A stretch of 64,000 nucleotides of DNA from Paenibacillus arenilitoris (lineage in GTDB: Bacteria > Bacillota > Bacilli > Paenibacillales > Paenibacillaceae). The position numbers were made by a program, and so were the translations under genes. Below are positions 43,351 through 52,238 of the stretch, in pieces. Numbering within the stretch: the stretch's first letter is position 1; every line of letters begins with the position of its first letter. The stretch covers positions 62,001 to 126,000 of the forward strand of contig NZ_JACXIY010000007.1 in assembly GCF_014705655.1 (NCBI RefSeq), written 5' to 3'. A model generated the notes under the pieces. That model saw only the letters and a program-made list of their open reading frames with translations, was not told where the DNA came from and made no database searches.

Positions 43351-43996
43351 CTTCGGCGAATTCAGGCGTTCTCGAATTCATCGGCGTCGTGGACGTCACG
43401 ACCCCGCCCTGGAACGGATATTCGTACGCGATCGGCTCGTCGAACGTCACATAGTCAAGGTTAAGCGTCAACAGTAAGTAGCGCATACCCGTCGTCGGAT
43501 CGCTAATAATAATATGATCGCGACCGGCTGCTTCGATAATTCCTTTGAAAATTTTGGCGTTCCATTCGCGGTTGTTCTCGTACGTCATGTAGAAGGTTGC
43601 CATCTTGCCGCGGTTGAGGCGCAAAATGTTCTCGACGTACGATTCCTCGACGCCCGGCACCGTTACGATGTTTCCGCCGCTAGGCGTTACGAACGATCCG
43701 CTGGGCACGCCTGCCGGCATCGGCATGGCTTGCGCCTGAGCGCCCATGACCGGCATGTTCGGCGATGCGGCCTGCGCGCCCATGACCGGGAAATTCGGAT
43801 TGGCCGCTTGCGCGCCCATCACCGGGAAGTTCGGATTCGCCGACTGGGCGCCCATGACCGGCAAATTCGGAGAGGACGGAAACGTCGATGCCGGCATGAC
43901 GCTCGGGAGATGGGAATGGCCGTAGCCGCCGTAACCATGGTAAGGCGACGTACCCGCCGGGCTGACTTGCGTTTTGTAGCCGTAACCGTTAGACAT
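43340..43996 (-). CDS. gerQ: Spore coat protein GerQ
   Basis: A 218-residue spore coat protein needed to place or keep CwlJ in the coat during germination. The conserved C-terminal half (VPGVEESYVENILRLNRGKM, YENNREWNAKIFKG, AGRDHIIISDPTTG) is clear. The N-terminal part is a Gly/Tyr-rich region and four 12-residue repeats of VMGAQ-A-NPNFP type; Gln/Lys-rich tails are crosslinked by transglutaminase in Bacillus. The start at 43996 has GAGG upstream. It follows cwlJ, as in B. subtilis. Confidence 0.94.
   Translation of the reverse strand: MSNGYGYKTQVSPAGTSPYHGYGGYGHSHLPSVMPASTFPSSPNLPVMGAQSANPNFPVMGAQAANPNFPVMGAQAASPNMPVMGAQAQAMPMPAGVPSGSFVTPSGGNIVTVPGVEESYVENILRLNRGKMATFYMTYENNREWNAKIFKGIIEAAGRDHIIISDPTTGMRYLLLTLNLDYVTFDEPIAYEYPFQGGVVTSTTPMNSRTPEFAEVNY
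43741..43866 (-). repeat. 36-bp tandem repeats in gerQ
   Basis: Four near-identical 36-bp units encode PVMGAQ(A/S)A(N/S)PN(F/M/L). The module sits in the variable N-terminal part, so copy number may differ among strains. Confidence 0.85.
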
Positions 43997-44031
43997 GTTG
44001 TTGCTCCTCGCTTTCACGCTTTAGAAATATT

Positions 44032-44454
44032 TTAATAAACCGACGGGCAATCCGCCGACGAAGGGACGAAGAAGCAGTGCTTCTTGAATCGCCCGCTGTT
44101 CGCCTGGTCGTACCAGGTTGCCGGACAGCCGCCTGCCGGGCGGAAAAACCATAACGCATTGGAAGCCGGGTGTTGGCGCTCCCCGTTAATGACGCGCTGC
44201 GCCAGCCGGATTTCGCTCTCGCGCGCTCTTTGATAGAAGTAGCCTTTCTGCGTCGCTTCAAAGCCGCCAGGACGTTGGTATACCATCTGCGGGATCGACC
44301 TGATGTTCTTGAAATCGAGGCAGTTGCCGCGCACGCGGTTGACGCCGACGTTGCCGACCATGAGCATGCCGAGCTCGCCCTCGCCCTCCGCTTCCGCCCG
44401 CATGAGGCGGGCAAGCATACTGGTGTGCTCGGAGTTTGTTTTAATGACGGCCAT
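44032..44454 (-). CDS. cwlJ: Spore germination cell wall hydrolase CwlJ
   Basis: A 140-residue cortex-lytic enzyme of the Hydrolase_2 (SleB) family. The catalytic Glu lies in ARLMRAEAEGEGELGM; VGNVGVNRV, NIRSIPQMVYQ and NALWFFRPAGGCPATWY are standard CwlJ segments. It degrades spore cortex during Ca-dipicolinate germination. GerQ is encoded 35 bp downstream. The ribosome site is weak, which is common for coat genes. Confidence 0.95.
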   Translation of the reverse strand: MAVIKTNSEHTSMLARLMRAEAEGEGELGMLMVGNVGVNRVRGNCLDFKNIRSIPQMVYQRPGGFEATQKGYFYQRARESEIRLAQRVINGERQHPASNALWFFRPAGGCPATWYDQANSGRFKKHCFFVPSSADCPSVY

Positions 44455-44713
44455 AGACTTGACGGTTCACTTCCCTTCGCATTTCATTAAGGCGGTTCGA
44501 TGCTTCAGGGCTGGGCACCAAACTACATAGATAGTGTATTGACCTCTGGGCGAATTGGTTACAAAAGAATTGTCACAATTTACGTGGCGAAATGATGAAC
44601 AAAATCCGCGAACATTGTCATCAATACCTTTTTTCGGTATCATTAAGAACGATTCATCAATGAAAGATAGACGCGGGCAAGCGTCTTGTCGCATAACTCG
44701 GGAGGCTTTCTTC

Positions 44714-45571
44714 GTGCTGAAAGACTTAATCGCATTAACCAAACCCCGGCTGCTCCGCCTTAACGTATTCGCCGCCATCGCCGGTTTCCTGGTTGCTTCC
44801 AAATGGGACGTCGACTTCCTGCTGCTGCTGTGGACGGTCGTCGGCTCGACGCTGACGATCGCATCGGCTACCGTCATTAACAACTATTGGGACCGGGAGC
44901 TCGACCTGAAGATGGAGAGGACGAAGGACCGCACGCTTCCGATGGGCCGGATGAAGCCGGGAACGGTTCTCGCGTACGGCATCGCGCTGGGCGTCGCGGG
45001 ACTTGCCATCCTGTTCCTCGTCGTCGATCCGATCACGGGCTTGCTCGGTCTGCTCGGGTGGTTCGTATACATCGTCATTTACACGATGTGGCTGAAGAGA
45101 ACGTCGACCTGGAGCACCTCGGTCGGCGGCATCTCCGGCGCCATGCCGCCGGTTATCGGGTACTGCGCCGTGACGCAGGAGGTCGACGCGGGGGCGTGGA
45201 TCCTGTTCGCGATCCTGTTCCTGTGGCAGCCCGCGCACTTCTGGTCGCTCGCGATCCGCAGGGTCGAGGAGTACCGCGAGGCCGGATTTCCGCTGCTTCC
45301 GGTCGTGAAGGGCATCAAACGGACGAAGCTGCAGATGATACCTTACGTGGTGCTGCTTTTGCCGGCTGGCATTTTATTTTACACGTTCGGTTACGTAGGC
45401 ATTTATTTCTTGATCATTTCCGTCGTATTCGGACTCGTCTGGTTCGTGCATACGCTTAAGGGAACGAAGGCGCACGATACGGAGAAATGGGCCAAAACGA
45501 ATTTTCTTATTTCGGTCAATTATTTAATGGTTATTTTCATCGTCATGATATTGGACACGGTCGGATCTTAA
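44714..45571 (+). CDS. ctaB: Heme O synthase (protoheme IX farnesyltransferase)
   Basis: A 285-residue UbiA-family membrane enzyme that farnesylates heme B to heme O for cytochrome oxidases. The prenyl-diphosphate motif reads NNYWDRELDLKMERTKDR. Nine hydrophobic segments are seen. I choose GTG at 44714 with GGGAGG 8 bases upstream; the frame is open further but that part is not protein-like for this family. Sco, which loads copper into the same oxidase, is 23 bp downstream. Confidence 0.94.
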   Translation: MLKDLIALTKPRLLRLNVFAAIAGFLVASKWDVDFLLLLWTVVGSTLTIASATVINNYWDRELDLKMERTKDRTLPMGRMKPGTVLAYGIALGVAGLAILFLVVDPITGLLGLLGWFVYIVIYTMWLKRTSTWSTSVGGISGAMPPVIGYCAVTQEVDAGAWILFAILFLWQPAHFWSLAIRRVEEYREAGFPLLPVVKGIKRTKLQMIPYVVLLLPAGILFYTFGYVGIYFLIISVVFGLVWFVHTLKGTKAHDTEKWAKTNFLISVNYLMVIFIVMILDTVGS

Positions 45572-45594
45572 GCTTCGGGGGAGTGGACTGAAGA

Positions 45595-46200
45595 GTGGAA
45601 TTTGTGAAGAAGCACAGCTTCAAAATCGCGGTGCTTGCGCTTTGCGCGGCGATGGGCATTTATTTGATTATGACGTACGCGGTCAAACCGAAGGAGGAGC
45701 TGCCGGTCGAGAAGGCCGCGCCGGCCTTCGAAATGCAGGACATCGACGGAAATCCGGTATCTCTGGCATCGACGAACGGGAAGGCGAGGATCGTCTACTT
45801 TTATTTCGCCAATTGTCCCGACGTATGCCCGCCGACGACGTTCCTGCTGTCGCAGGTGCAGGATCTACTCGAGGCGGACGACAGGCTCGGCAGCGAGGCG
45901 GAGCTCATCTCGATTACATTCGATCCGGTGCGGGATACGCCGGAGGTTATCCGCGACTTCGCCGGGCGCCTGGACGCGAGCTTCGAAGGCTGGCGCTTCC
46001 TGCGCGGCGACGAAGAAGAGACGCTCCAGCTGGCGCGGGATTTCGGCGTCGGCGTCGTGAAGGAGAAGGACGGCTCGTTCACGCATATGAATGTCATTAC
46101 GCTAGTCGATCAGGACGGACAGATCCGCAAGTGGATCAACGGCAGCGACGAAGGCTTGACGGCCGATCAGATCGTCGGCGAGCTGAACAAGCTGCTGTAG
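45595..46200 (+). CDS. SCO1/SenC-family copper chaperone
   Basis: A 201-residue thioredoxin-fold protein anchored by one helix (residues ~10-29) and facing outward. The copper ligands are Cys74 and Cys78 in NCPDVCPPTT and His164 in FTHMNV, as in Sco proteins that assemble the CuA centre of cytochrome c oxidase. The GTG start follows GGGGGAG. It is in an operon with ctaB. Confidence 0.93.
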   Translation: MEFVKKHSFKIAVLALCAAMGIYLIMTYAVKPKEELPVEKAAPAFEMQDIDGNPVSLASTNGKARIVYFYFANCPDVCPPTTFLLSQVQDLLEADDRLGSEAELISITFDPVRDTPEVIRDFAGRLDASFEGWRFLRGDEEETLQLARDFGVGVVKEKDGSFTHMNVITLVDQDGQIRKWINGSDEGLTADQIVGELNKLL

Positions 46201-46220
46201 CCGACACGCCAAGCAGCACA

Positions 46221-46592
46221 TTAGAACTCATCTTTGCTCCACATGGAAGCGGGACTCGGCGCAGGGTAAGCGATATGCGCGTCTAGGCCCGCTTTTTCCA
46301 ACTGCTCGATCAAATATTCCTCCGGCGTATGCTCGACGCCCGAATAGCCTTTGCGCGTATAGATATGCTCGGCGTCCGGGAAGACGTCCCGCAGCAGCGA
46401 GCGGATCCGCTTGCCCGACGAATCGTTGTCGGTGAAGATGTACACCTGATCGCAGTCCGCTTGCTTCCGCAGCTTCTCCAGCTGCTCGGTGCCGGGCGTT
46501 CCGTAGGTGCAGTAGATCGGCACGTCGTCGTGAAGTACGCGCTTCAGCTTCGATTTATCGTTTTTTCCTTCGACAATAATGGCAATATCCAT
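46221..46592 (-). CDS. TOPRIM-domain protein (YusF-like)
   Basis: A 123-residue TOPRIM protein. The conserved Glu is in IIVEGKNDKSKL and the DxD-type motif in YIFTDNDSSGKRI, giving a metal site like that in RNase M5 and primases. The domain fills the whole protein. It is probably a nucleic acid processing or binding factor; the target is unknown. It converges with the sco gene with little space. Confidence 0.85.
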   Translation of the reverse strand: MDIAIIVEGKNDKSKLKRVLHDDVPIYCTYGTPGTEQLEKLRKQADCDQVYIFTDNDSSGKRIRSLLRDVFPDAEHIYTRKGYSGVEHTPEEYLIEQLEKAGLDAHIAYPAPSPASMWSKDEF

Positions 46593-46695
46593 ATCAGGTC
46601 ACCTCGCAACGCTTCGGGTTACTGAATAGTTTACCACCGATTGCGGATTTTACGGAACGAAAAAAATAAGCCGCGAGAACGAGCCGCGTACCGTT

Positions 46696-47880
46696 TCAAG
46701 AGTAAAAGGTGCGCGAGGTCACGAGCCGCGACCCGTGAAAGGGCAGCACGGACACGGCGATCATCAAGCCGAGGAACGCGATGTAGTAGGGAGATACGTG
46801 ATCCCGGATATGCCCCGCCGCGAGCGGGCCGATGAAGGCGCCGACCGAGAAGGCGACGGACAGGATGGAGAAGGTTCGCCCGTATCGCCGGCCGCCGCTC
46901 AGCTCGATGAGCAGCGTCGACAGCGCGGGCAGCACGATGCCTTTGCCCATCCCGACGAGAAGCAGCAGCGCCGTAAGCGGTACGGGAATCGAGGAGGCGA
47001 TGCAGAAGTAGACGATCGCAAGACCGAGCGATCCCCATAACGTGCGCTGGAAGGCGGACACTTTGTTCAGGAACAGCATGCTCAGCGTGACGAGCGCGCC
47101 GATGCTGACGACGGAGAACAGCAGGCCGGTCGTCATCATCGCCTCCTGCGAATTGCCCAGGAGCGGCAGCTCGAAGGATAAAATGCCCTGCGCGCAGCTG
47201 AGAGCGACCGGCAGCAAATATATAAGCCACGGAATCGGCGCAGCCGCCTCCAGCGGGAGCTTTCCTTTCGACTGCGGCTTGGGGGCCGGCTCGTCCGGCT
47301 CGTCCGACGCGTCCGCCTGCTTCGCGGCGGCCGGCGGAATGTCGCGGATGAAGAAGAGCGCGAGGACGGCCGTTACGATCAGAATCCATCCGAGCAGCGT
47401 GAAGGCGGTCGTGAAGCCGATTCGGGCGACCAAATAAGCGCCGGCAGCGGGGGACACGACGGACGCGATCGTATGGACGAGCCCGTTGCCGGCCATAAGC
47501 TTGCCCTGCTCCGTGAGATCGCTCGTAATTCGGGCGAGCAGCGCCAGGCAGGCCGGGGACAGGAACGCGAGCACGAAGCCGCTGATCGAGCGGAGTACGA
47601 GCAATTGCCAAGGGTCCGTTACCTGCGATTGAAACAGGAGGACGACGCCCGCCGCGAGCAGGCTGAATACGATGAACAGCCTGCTCCCGTAGCGGTCGAC
47701 GCCGAAGCCGGCGATGAGATTGCCGGGCAGATGCGTAATGGAATACATGCCCATCATAAGGCCGATGAAGGAAGGCGCCGCGCCGAGCGAAATCGCGAAC
47801 GGAGTCAATATCGGATATTGCGCGTGAAGGTCGAAGAAAGCGACGAACAAAAACAAATAAAGCCAAACCGCGGTTTTCAC
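46696..47880 (-). CDS. MFS transporter
   Basis: A 394-residue transporter with about 12 helices. The A-like motif GFGVDRYGSRLFI follows helix 2, and a polar central loop (ADASDEPDEPAPKPQSKG) divides the halves. The SPACLALLARI segment is usual in drug or metabolite exporters of the family. The GTG start at 47880 has AAGGAGG 9 bases upstream. The substrate is unknown. Confidence 0.88.
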   Translation of the reverse strand: MKTAVWLYLFLFVAFFDLHAQYPILTPFAISLGAAPSFIGLMMGMYSITHLPGNLIAGFGVDRYGSRLFIVFSLLAAGVVLLFQSQVTDPWQLLVLRSISGFVLAFLSPACLALLARITSDLTEQGKLMAGNGLVHTIASVVSPAAGAYLVARIGFTTAFTLLGWILIVTAVLALFFIRDIPPAAAKQADASDEPDEPAPKPQSKGKLPLEAAAPIPWLIYLLPVALSCAQGILSFELPLLGNSQEAMMTTGLLFSVVSIGALVTLSMLFLNKVSAFQRTLWGSLGLAIVYFCIASSIPVPLTALLLLVGMGKGIVLPALSTLLIELSGGRRYGRTFSILSVAFSVGAFIGPLAAGHIRDHVSPYYIAFLGLMIAVSVLPFHGSRLVTSRTFYS

Positions 47881-47968
47881 AAAGCCAGGCCTCCTTGCGG
47901 ATAATCGTTCTAATCTACTTGTACGTTTCGGATGGACAGGATATGTCTGGCGAAAAAGGAAGGATGCG

Positions 47969-48029
47969 TTTACGCCCTATGGGCGGTAGGTTATAATGTT
48001 TTGTAATAGCGTATGGCAAGAGGTATAAT
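47969..48029 (+). promoter_or_regulatory. Tandem sigma-A promoters
   Basis: Promoter 1: TTTACG (47969-47974), 17 bp, TATAAT (47992-47997). Promoter 2: TTGTAA (48001-48006), 17 bp, TATAAT (48024-48029). The second would start only about 10 bases before the TTG codon at 48046. Confidence 0.65.
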
Positions 48030-48045
48030 AGAGGGGGACTACGTT

Positions 48046-48495
48046 TTGGATTTTTTGGATTTTTCGACTTATGATCTGGATACGTGGACGGCTTTTTTCA
48101 AGGAGCATTGGTTCGTGCTGGTCGTCGCGCTCGTCGCGCTGCTGCTCATTATCCGAATCGTGAAGACGGTCGTGAAATGGGCGCTCGTCGCCGCGATCGT
48201 GCTCGGCATCGTCATATACAGCGGCTACAGCATGGACGACTTGAAGGAGATCGGCTCCAAGGTCGCGGACACGGTCAGGCAAGAGGCCGTGAACGCGATG
48301 GTAGGCGAAGCGAAGGATGCGACCTTCTCGGCGAACGATGACGGCACCTTTACGGTCAAAACCAATAACGTCGAGCTGACCGGCGAACCGGGCGCGAACG
48401 AAGTTTCCATCAAGTTCCGGGGCGCTCCGCTCGGCAAGTGGGAGCTTGACGGCACGATACAAGCCTTCATCGACCAAGCGAAGCAGAACGGGTGA
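48046..48495 (+). CDS. Small membrane protein of unknown function
   Basis: A 149-residue protein with a membrane helix pair at about residues 20-36 and 40-58 (FVLVVALVALLLII, ALVAAIVLGIVIYSGY). A soluble C-terminal part of ~85 residues carries FSANDDGTFTVKTNNVELTG. The best start is TTG at 48046, 8 bases after GGGGG. It overlaps the transglutaminase gene by GTGA, so the two are co-translated and may act together in the membrane. Confidence 0.75.
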   Translation: MDFLDFSTYDLDTWTAFFKEHWFVLVVALVALLLIIRIVKTVVKWALVAAIVLGIVIYSGYSMDDLKEIGSKVADTVRQEAVNAMVGEAKDATFSANDDGTFTVKTNNVELTGEPGANEVSIKFRGAPLGKWELDGTIQAFIDQAKQNG

Positions 48496-49658
48496 CGGCC
48501 ATGAACGATTGGGTTCAATTGTTCAAACAGCCGGAGCCTGTCGCGATAATCGTCATGCTGCTGCTGCTTGTTTCGCTCATGCAAGGATTGAGGAGAGGCG
48601 CATCGGGGTCTGCGAGGCGCCTTTTCTTTTTTGTATGGGAAGGCGTTGCCGTCGTCCTGTGCCTGCTGCTGGCGAGTCAGCTCGCTAGCAGATTGTCGCC
48701 GGCATTCGCGGACTTGCTCGTCCGCCGCGTCAGCGTGCCGCTGCGCGAGCTGAACGGGGCCGAGCAGGCGTGGTTCACGCTGCTGACGAGCCTGCGCGAT
48801 TTCGCGCCGCTGCGTTACGGCGTTCTGTTTCTGCTGGGCTACTTGCTGCTGCGAGCGTTGGCGGCTTTGGCCGAACCGCTTCTCGAGCGGCTGGTCGAAG
48901 GGATGCTGACAGGCGGGAGGCGGGAAGGACGGGAGGACGCGCCGGGACGAAGAAGCGCGAGCCGGTTCGCGGGCGCTTTGATCGGCGCCGTGCACGGCGC
49001 GGGCCGCTCCTTCGTGTTCGTCGCCTTGCTGTTCGTCTACGTGACGCTGATGCCCGGAGGCTGGTACGCGGACAAAATCGCGGAGTCGCCCCTCTATTCG
49101 GAGGCCGCTTCATGGCTGGAGCCGGTTGCCGGCGACGTGCTCGAAGGACAAGGACCGGTGCTTGCGAAGACGGTACAGGCGCAGTTCAAGCAAATTTTAC
49201 AGCGCAAATACGAGATTATCGATTACGCCGTTCCGGCGGAAATCGAAGAAGCGGCCTTGTACGTGACGAAGGACGCGAGGACGAAGGAAGAGAAGGCAAG
49301 AAGCCTGTACGACTGGCTTGGCTCGCGGATCGCCTATGACTGGGACAAAGCGAACAACTACGTCGAGCGGGGCGTCTGGAAGGAGCAGACGCCCGCGGAG
49401 ACGTTCGAAACCCGCACGGGCGTCTGCATCGACGTCGCCCGGTTATACGCGGTGATGGCGCGGTCAGCCGGGCTTGAGGTCCGGGTCGTGACCGGCATGG
49501 GCGCCGACGGGCGGGGCGGATACGGTCCGCATGCCTGGAACGAGGTTCAGATCGGGGAAGGCGCGGAGAATTGGATTCCGCTGGACGCGACGTGGGCGTC
49601 CTCCGGCGATTGGTTCAACCCGCCGGAGTTCGATAAGACGCATATTCGGGAAGCTTGA
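48492..49658 (+). CDS. Membrane-anchored transglutaminase-like protein
   Basis: A 388-residue protein with four or so N-terminal helices (to about residue 185) and a C-terminal transglutaminase-core domain. Cys312 in TGVCIDVARLYAVM, the His of YGPHAWNEVQ and the Asp of IPLDATW form the papain-type triad, so a peptidase or crosslinking role outside the membrane is likely. The GTG start overlaps the previous stop; an ATG at 48501 is an alternative. A penicillin-binding protein gene follows 38 bp later. Confidence 0.88.
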   Translation: MTAMNDWVQLFKQPEPVAIIVMLLLLVSLMQGLRRGASGSARRLFFFVWEGVAVVLCLLLASQLASRLSPAFADLLVRRVSVPLRELNGAEQAWFTLLTSLRDFAPLRYGVLFLLGYLLLRALAALAEPLLERLVEGMLTGGRREGREDAPGRRSASRFAGALIGAVHGAGRSFVFVALLFVYVTLMPGGWYADKIAESPLYSEAASWLEPVAGDVLEGQGPVLAKTVQAQFKQILQRKYEIIDYAVPAEIEEAALYVTKDARTKEEKARSLYDWLGSRIAYDWDKANNYVERGVWKEQTPAETFETRTGVCIDVARLYAVMARSAGLEVRVVTGMGADGRGGYGPHAWNEVQIGEGAENWIPLDATWASSGDWFNPPEFDKTHIREA

Positions 49659-49696
49659 TTTATACCTTTTACTTAGAGGCAATGAGGTGAACATCC

Positions 49697-51742
49697 ATGC
49701 AGGACGATCCGCAGAAGCGGGAAATCATTAACCGGCGGCACTTTTCGTTCCGCCTGAACTTTTTCTTCTTTATTACGTTCGCTTTGTTCAGCATCTTGAT
49801 CGTGCGGCTGGCCATCCTGCAGTTCGTCGAAGGGCCGACGCTCAGCGCGGAGGGCATCGACAAAAGCACGCGCAGCGTGAAGCTGCCGCCGATCCGGGGC
49901 AATATTTACGATTCGACCGGTTATCCGATCGCCTATTCCACTTCGACGCAGTCGCTGTACTTCAGCATTCAGCCGGAGTTGAAGCTGGCCGACGCGAAGG
50001 AGAACGCGAAGCAAATGGCTGTCCAGCTGGAGAAAGTATTCTCGAGGTACGGCGATCCGGAGAAGGCGATGACGGTGGACGATATCGTCCGCCAGATGGA
50101 CTTGGAATTTAAAAGGAATACGATCTCCACGCCACGCCGCATCAAATCGGGGCTGACGAAGGAAGAGATCGCGTATTTCATGGAGAACCGTTCGGACTTC
50201 AAAGGCGTGGAAATTATGGAGGAGAGCGTCCGCAACTACGACGAGAACTCCATCGCCGTGCAGCTCGTCGGCTATTTGAAGAAATACAAGGGCGTACGGG
50301 AAACGGTCGATTTCTACAAGGAAAAGAGCGAAGAGACCGATCCGACGCTTCAATATTTGGACGAAGAGGACGTCGGCCTGGACGGCCTCGAGCGGATGTA
50401 CCAGGACGTGCTGCGCGGCAAGAACGGGCTGAAGACGTATCCGGTGAACAACGCGGAGATGATTATCGGCCCGATGCAGATCACGAATCCGGAGAAGGGC
50501 GCGGACCTGTATTTGACGATCAACAAGAACGTGCAGCTGAAGACCGAACAAGCGATCATGGATCATATCCAAAAAATAAGCACGTCCTCCAATCAGTATG
50601 AACGGGCGGAGTACGCGAAGACCGGCTTTGCCGTGGCGATGGAGGTCGATACGGGCAAAGTCGTGGCGATGGCCAGCATGCCGGATTACGACCCGAACAT
50701 TTGGGCGGGCGGCAAGATCAGCAGCGAGGATTACGAAAACTTCAAATTCGTCTTGTCGAACGGGACGATCAGCTCGGTATACGGAAGATACGAGACCGAG
50801 GAAGAAATGCGGAAGCATCCGTCCTCCATTGTACCTCCGGGTTCCACGATGAAGCCGCTGTCCGTCCTCATCGGCCTGAACGAAGGGTTGTTCACGCCTT
50901 CCACCCGCTACACGGATACGGGAGTATTCTCCTTCGGCAAGAAGGGCTACGAGCGTTACATTCGAAACTCGCTCAACCACGTGTACGGAAGCCTGGACGG
51001 CTCGAGGGCGATCGAGCATTCCTCCAACCCGTTCATGGCGGCCATGATCGGCAACAAGCTCTACATGCGAGGCGACGTGAACGGCAAGAGCAGCGTCGAG
51101 ATTTGGGACGACTACATGAAGCAGTTCGGCCTCGGGGTATCGACCGAGAGCGGATTGCCGGGCGAATCCAAGGGCATCATCGAATACTTCGGCGAAGCCG
51201 AGCGGGGCAGCTCGCAGTCCGCCCTCATCTTCGCTTCCTTCGGGCAGCAGGGCCGCTATACGACGCTCCAGCTGGCGCAATACACCGCCATGCTCGCGTC
51301 GCGCGGCAAGCGGATCAAGCCGCAATTCGTGAACGAGATCAAGGATTCGGACGGCAACGTGATTCAGAGCTTCAAGCCGGAGATTTTGAACACGGTCGAT
51401 ATTCCGGAGGCGTACTGGGAAGAGGTCGAAGCGGGAATGTCGAAGGTTAACTCGCAAGGCTTCGAAGGCTTCGAGTACAGCTATAACCGGAAAACGGGGA
51501 CGTCCGAGCAGGACGTCGCGTCCCGCCGCGCGGAGAACGCGGTGTTCATCGCGTACGCGCCGGCCGACAAGCCGAAGCTTGCGGTCGCGGTCGTCGTGCC
51601 GGACGGCGGCTTCGGCAGCTATGGCGCTTCGCCGATCGCCCGCCAAATTTTCGACGCGTACGACGAGGAGATCGGCCTGACCGGCGTTCCGAAGAAGAAG
51701 ACGGCCGGCGATTCGGATGCGGCCGGCCAGACGGGCGAATAA
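49697..51742 (+). CDS. Class B penicillin-binding protein (transpeptidase)
   Basis: A 681-residue PBP. One N-terminal membrane helix (residues 17-38) anchors an outward dimerisation domain with PIRGNIYDSTGYPIAYS. The transpeptidase domain has Ser383/Lys386 in PGSTMKPL, SSNPF as the SxN motif and RKTGTSE as KTG. It crosslinks peptidoglycan peptides; the layout resembles elongation-type or spore PBP2 proteins. GAGGTG lies upstream. The gene ends directly before the palindromic repeat array. Confidence 0.93.
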   Translation: MQDDPQKREIINRRHFSFRLNFFFFITFALFSILIVRLAILQFVEGPTLSAEGIDKSTRSVKLPPIRGNIYDSTGYPIAYSTSTQSLYFSIQPELKLADAKENAKQMAVQLEKVFSRYGDPEKAMTVDDIVRQMDLEFKRNTISTPRRIKSGLTKEEIAYFMENRSDFKGVEIMEESVRNYDENSIAVQLVGYLKKYKGVRETVDFYKEKSEETDPTLQYLDEEDVGLDGLERMYQDVLRGKNGLKTYPVNNAEMIIGPMQITNPEKGADLYLTINKNVQLKTEQAIMDHIQKISTSSNQYERAEYAKTGFAVAMEVDTGKVVAMASMPDYDPNIWAGGKISSEDYENFKFVLSNGTISSVYGRYETEEEMRKHPSSIVPPGSTMKPLSVLIGLNEGLFTPSTRYTDTGVFSFGKKGYERYIRNSLNHVYGSLDGSRAIEHSSNPFMAAMIGNKLYMRGDVNGKSSVEIWDDYMKQFGLGVSTESGLPGESKGIIEYFGEAERGSSQSALIFASFGQQGRYTTLQLAQYTAMLASRGKRIKPQFVNEIKDSDGNVIQSFKPEILNTVDIPEAYWEEVEAGMSKVNSQGFEGFEYSYNRKTGTSEQDVASRRAENAVFIAYAPADKPKLAVAVVVPDGGFGSYGASPIARQIFDAYDEEIGLTGVPKKKTAGDSDAAGQTGE

Positions 51743-51812
51743 CGCCGCCGGGACGAATGACGGCGAGTAAGCGGTGCAAGGCGGTTCTACCGCCGCCGGT
51801 GCCCCTACATGG

Positions 51813-52092
51813 GCGATCAGGTCTAAAAAGTAGACCTGATCGGCTCTCGAGCGGGCAAAAAGCCCAATCAGGGCTAAAAATTAGACCTGATTGCTGCGAA
51901 AGGGGCCAATTTGCCCCTGTGCGCGCCGAAATGAGCGAATCAGGTCTAAAAATTAGACCTGATCGGCTCTCGAGCGGGCAAAAAGCCCAATCAGGTCTAG
52001 AAATTAGACCTGATTGCTGCGAAAGGGGGCAATTTGCCCCTGTGCGCGCCGGAATGGGCGAATCAGGTCTAGAAATTAGACCTGATTACTAC
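51813..52092. repeat. 123-bp tandem repeat array with five large palindromes
   Basis: Unit 1 spans 51813-51934 (122 bp), unit 2 51935-52057 (123 bp), and a partial unit 3 starts at 52058. Each unit holds two palindromes of the form ATCAGGTCTAA-N3-TTAGACCTGAT. The five lie at 51816-51840, 51866-51892, 51938-51963, 51989-52015 and 52061-52087; their centres are 51, 72, 51 and 72 bp apart. Smaller hairpins (GGGCAAAAAGCCC, GGGGCCAATTTGCCCC) alternate with them. The array lies between the PBP stop and a terminator and may be transcribed. The period is a multiple of three, giving an open frame I do not believe is a gene. Confidence 0.92.
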
Positions 52093-52125
52093 GCATCCGC
52101 GCATTTTGATTCATACGAGCACATA

Positions 52126-52180
52126 AAAGAGGGACTTTCTCCGATACCATGTTGGTGGGGAGGGAGAGTCCCTCTTTTTT
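52126..52180 (+). terminator. Strong terminator downstream of the repeat array
   Basis: AAAGAGGGACT (52126-52136) pairs with AGTCCCTCTTT (52167-52177) and runs into a T8 tract. It would end transcripts from the PBP gene after the repeats. Confidence 0.88.
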
Positions 52181-52238
52181 TAGTCTGGCGAAAGCTTGGG
52201 GTAACGCCGCCGCCATGCGCACGCAGCTCCGCCAGCAT

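Noticed and set aside
49673-51646. Leftward frame of 657 codons opposite the penicillin-binding protein
   Set aside because: Arg/His-rich shadow translation of a clear PBP gene, without a start signal or domain.
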